From the NCBI GenBank assembly GCA_003503535.1, contig DOCI01000141.1, forward strand, positions 39,630 through 56,655: a stretch of DNA of 17,026 bases. Reading direction: 5' to 3'. Each line of letters starts with the position of its first letter. The stretch's first letter is position 1. The notes under the pieces are model-generated. The model did not search any database and was not told where the DNA came from. It was given only the letters and a program-made list of their open reading frames with translations. Positions 16,013 through 17,026 of this stretch are shown here, in pieces. Position numbers and translations under genes: made by a program. The DNA is from Planctomycetaceae bacterium. GTDB lineage: Bacteria; Planctomycetota; Planctomycetia; Planctomycetales; Planctomycetaceae.

Positions 16013-16030
16013 TCAAGCGGCTTGATTTTT
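16013..16030 (+). terminator. Weak terminator between convergent genes
   Basis: TCAAG (16013-16017) pairs with CTTGA (16021-16025) around a 3-base loop, followed by a T-run (16026-16030). It is short and overlaps the last codons of the convergent ABC gene; plausible only because it lies 49 bases past the glycosyltransferase stop. Confidence 0.3.
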
Positions 16031-17026
16031 CTCCTGAGTCATCACAGGACGCTGAGTGACGGTTCCGTGCTGAACTTCAATGACGGTGTCGACGATAGCG
16101 AGCACAGAGGTTCGGTGGGTGATAAAGAGCACTGTGCAATTATGGGTATGTTCGCGAATAGCCTGCAGGATGAGATTTTCACTCGGCAGGTCAATCTGAC
16201 TTGTCGCTTCATCCAGAATCATGATTTCCGGATTTTTGAGAAAAGCCCGCGCCAAGGCAATTCGCTGACGTTGACCACCACTCAGCTTCTGACCATTTTG
16301 TCCGACCTGAGTATTGTAGGCTTCCGGAAGTGAAGCAATAAAGTCGTGGGCAAAGGCTTTGCGAGCAGCATCTTCAATTTGCTCCTGAGTCGCGTTGTCC
16401 GTGCCGTAAGCGATGTTGTAGGAAATCGTTTCGTTGAACAATTCGGTTTGCTGAGTTACCAGTCCAATACGCCCCCGCAAATCGTGCAGGGAGACTTCTC
16501 GAACATCGAGATTATCAATCTTCACGGCTCCAATTTGGGGATCGTAAAATCGACACAGCAGACTTGTTAAAGTGGATTTCCCTCCACCGTTCGGCCCAAT
16601 AATACCAACCTTCTGCCGGTAGGGAATTCTCAGATTCACATCTCGAATCACATATTCTTCACCATGATACGCAAAATGAGTCTTCTCGAAGACAATTTCC
16701 TGATGTGTCTGCGGGAGCAGTTTGGGTTGAGCAGGATTCTGTATGATTGATTTCTTATCAAGCAAGCTCTGCAATGCGTCCGCTGCGACGATACCATTTC
16801 CGACAACACCAAAAAGGCCGGAGATTTTGCGAATCGGGTCGCTCGCTCCAATTAACAGGCAAAAGAAGACGAGCATTGCGGAAATACTCATCGGCCGATC
16901 CAGCAGTTGAATTCCCCACAAGTGGGTTTCCTGCTCGAGCACCAGATACGAACCGGCCAGCATCGCAATGGAAACCATGCTCAGCCCGAAAAACTCAATC
17001 ACTGGCTTGGCAAGTTCGTTATAAAA
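16013..17026 (-). CDS. ABC exporter, C-terminal part (MsbA/lipid-A-export type), partial
   Basis: The gene runs off the right edge; the frame is open to the last base, so only the C-terminal 337 residues are visible. They begin with the last membrane helices of an ABC transmembrane domain (hydrophobic at about 5-22 and 40-52 counted from the codon at 17002). The ATPase domain follows: the A-loop region THFAYHGEEYVIRDV, Walker A GPNGGGKST, Q-loop LVTQQTELFNETI, signature LSGGQRQRIALARA, Walker B IMILDEATSQID and H-loop FITH. All catalytic residues are present. Fused membrane plus ATPase half-transporters of this class export lipids, glycolipids or peptides. A link to the neighbouring glycosyltransferase gene is possible but the two are convergent, so not one operon. 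Other half-transporters such as peptide exporters cannot be excluded. Confidence 0.93.
   Translation of the reverse strand, partial: FYNELAKPVIEFFGLSMVSIAMLAGSYLVLEQETHLWGIQLLDRPMSISAMLVFFCLLIGASDPIRKISGLFGVVGNGIVAADALQSLLDKKSIIQNPAQPKLLPQTHQEIVFEKTHFAYHGEEYVIRDVNLRIPYRQKVGIIGPNGGGKSTLTSLLCRFYDPQIGAVKIDNLDVREVSLHDLRGRIGLVTQQTELFNETISYNIAYGTDNATQEQIEDAARKAFAHDFIASLPEAYNTQVGQNGQKLSGGQRQRIALARAFLKNPEIMILDEATSQIDLPSENLILQAIREHTHNCTVLFITHRTSVLAIVDTVIEVQHGTVTQRPVMTQEKNQAA

Overview
The window looks like a piece of a Planctomycetes chromosome (Gimesia/Rubinisphaera-like; genus not resolved). Grounds: three DUF1559 prepilin-type genes with the H-X9-DG motif, small lipoproteins beside them, a multiheme cytochrome of the kind common in this phylum, a CsrA–receiver fusion, moderate GC, and many non-ATG starts with patchy Shine-Dalgarno sites. 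There are no tRNA or rRNA genes, no CRISPR array, no transposase and no phage genes. The organism call rests on protein-family recognition, not on a search.

Layout. 1-3277, plus strand: tandem hairpins, an anchored LssY C-terminal-domain protein, a CorC/HlyC-type CBS-domain membrane protein, and two small paralogous membrane proteins sharing a C-terminal signature. 3342-6493, minus strand: an orphan Flp/Tad pilin, a PrxQ/Bcp peroxiredoxin with its own terminator, CutA, a non-coding block with a REP-like inverted pair and a second hairpin repeat, a CsrA–linker–receiver fusion protein, and an XRE-cupin regulator. 6924-11270, plus strand: a DUF1559 pseudopilin, a lipoprotein with a carboxypeptidase-regulatory-like fold, two DUF1559 paralogues about 80% identical in protein, a terminator, and another small putative lipoprotein. 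11319-14741, plus strand: a heptaheme cytochrome c whose stop overlaps the start of a His-rich polytopic membrane protein (TAATG), followed 13 bases later by a membrane-TPR protein. 14882-15964: an exostosin-like glycosyltransferase. 16013-17026, minus strand: the C-terminal part of an ABC exporter, cut by the window edge.

How the genes may work together. The DUF1559 and lipoprotein genes look like cell-envelope material made through a type II secretion/type IV pilus-like prepilin route; no assembly machinery is present here. The cytochrome, membrane protein and TPR protein look like one co-translated cell-surface redox unit of unknown reaction. Bcp and CutA are housekeeping stress genes. The most unusual single gene is the CsrA fusion, which suggests an RNA-binding regulator under phosphorylation control. 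I did not find a clearly new multi-gene system; the redox cassette and the CsrA fusion are the best candidates.
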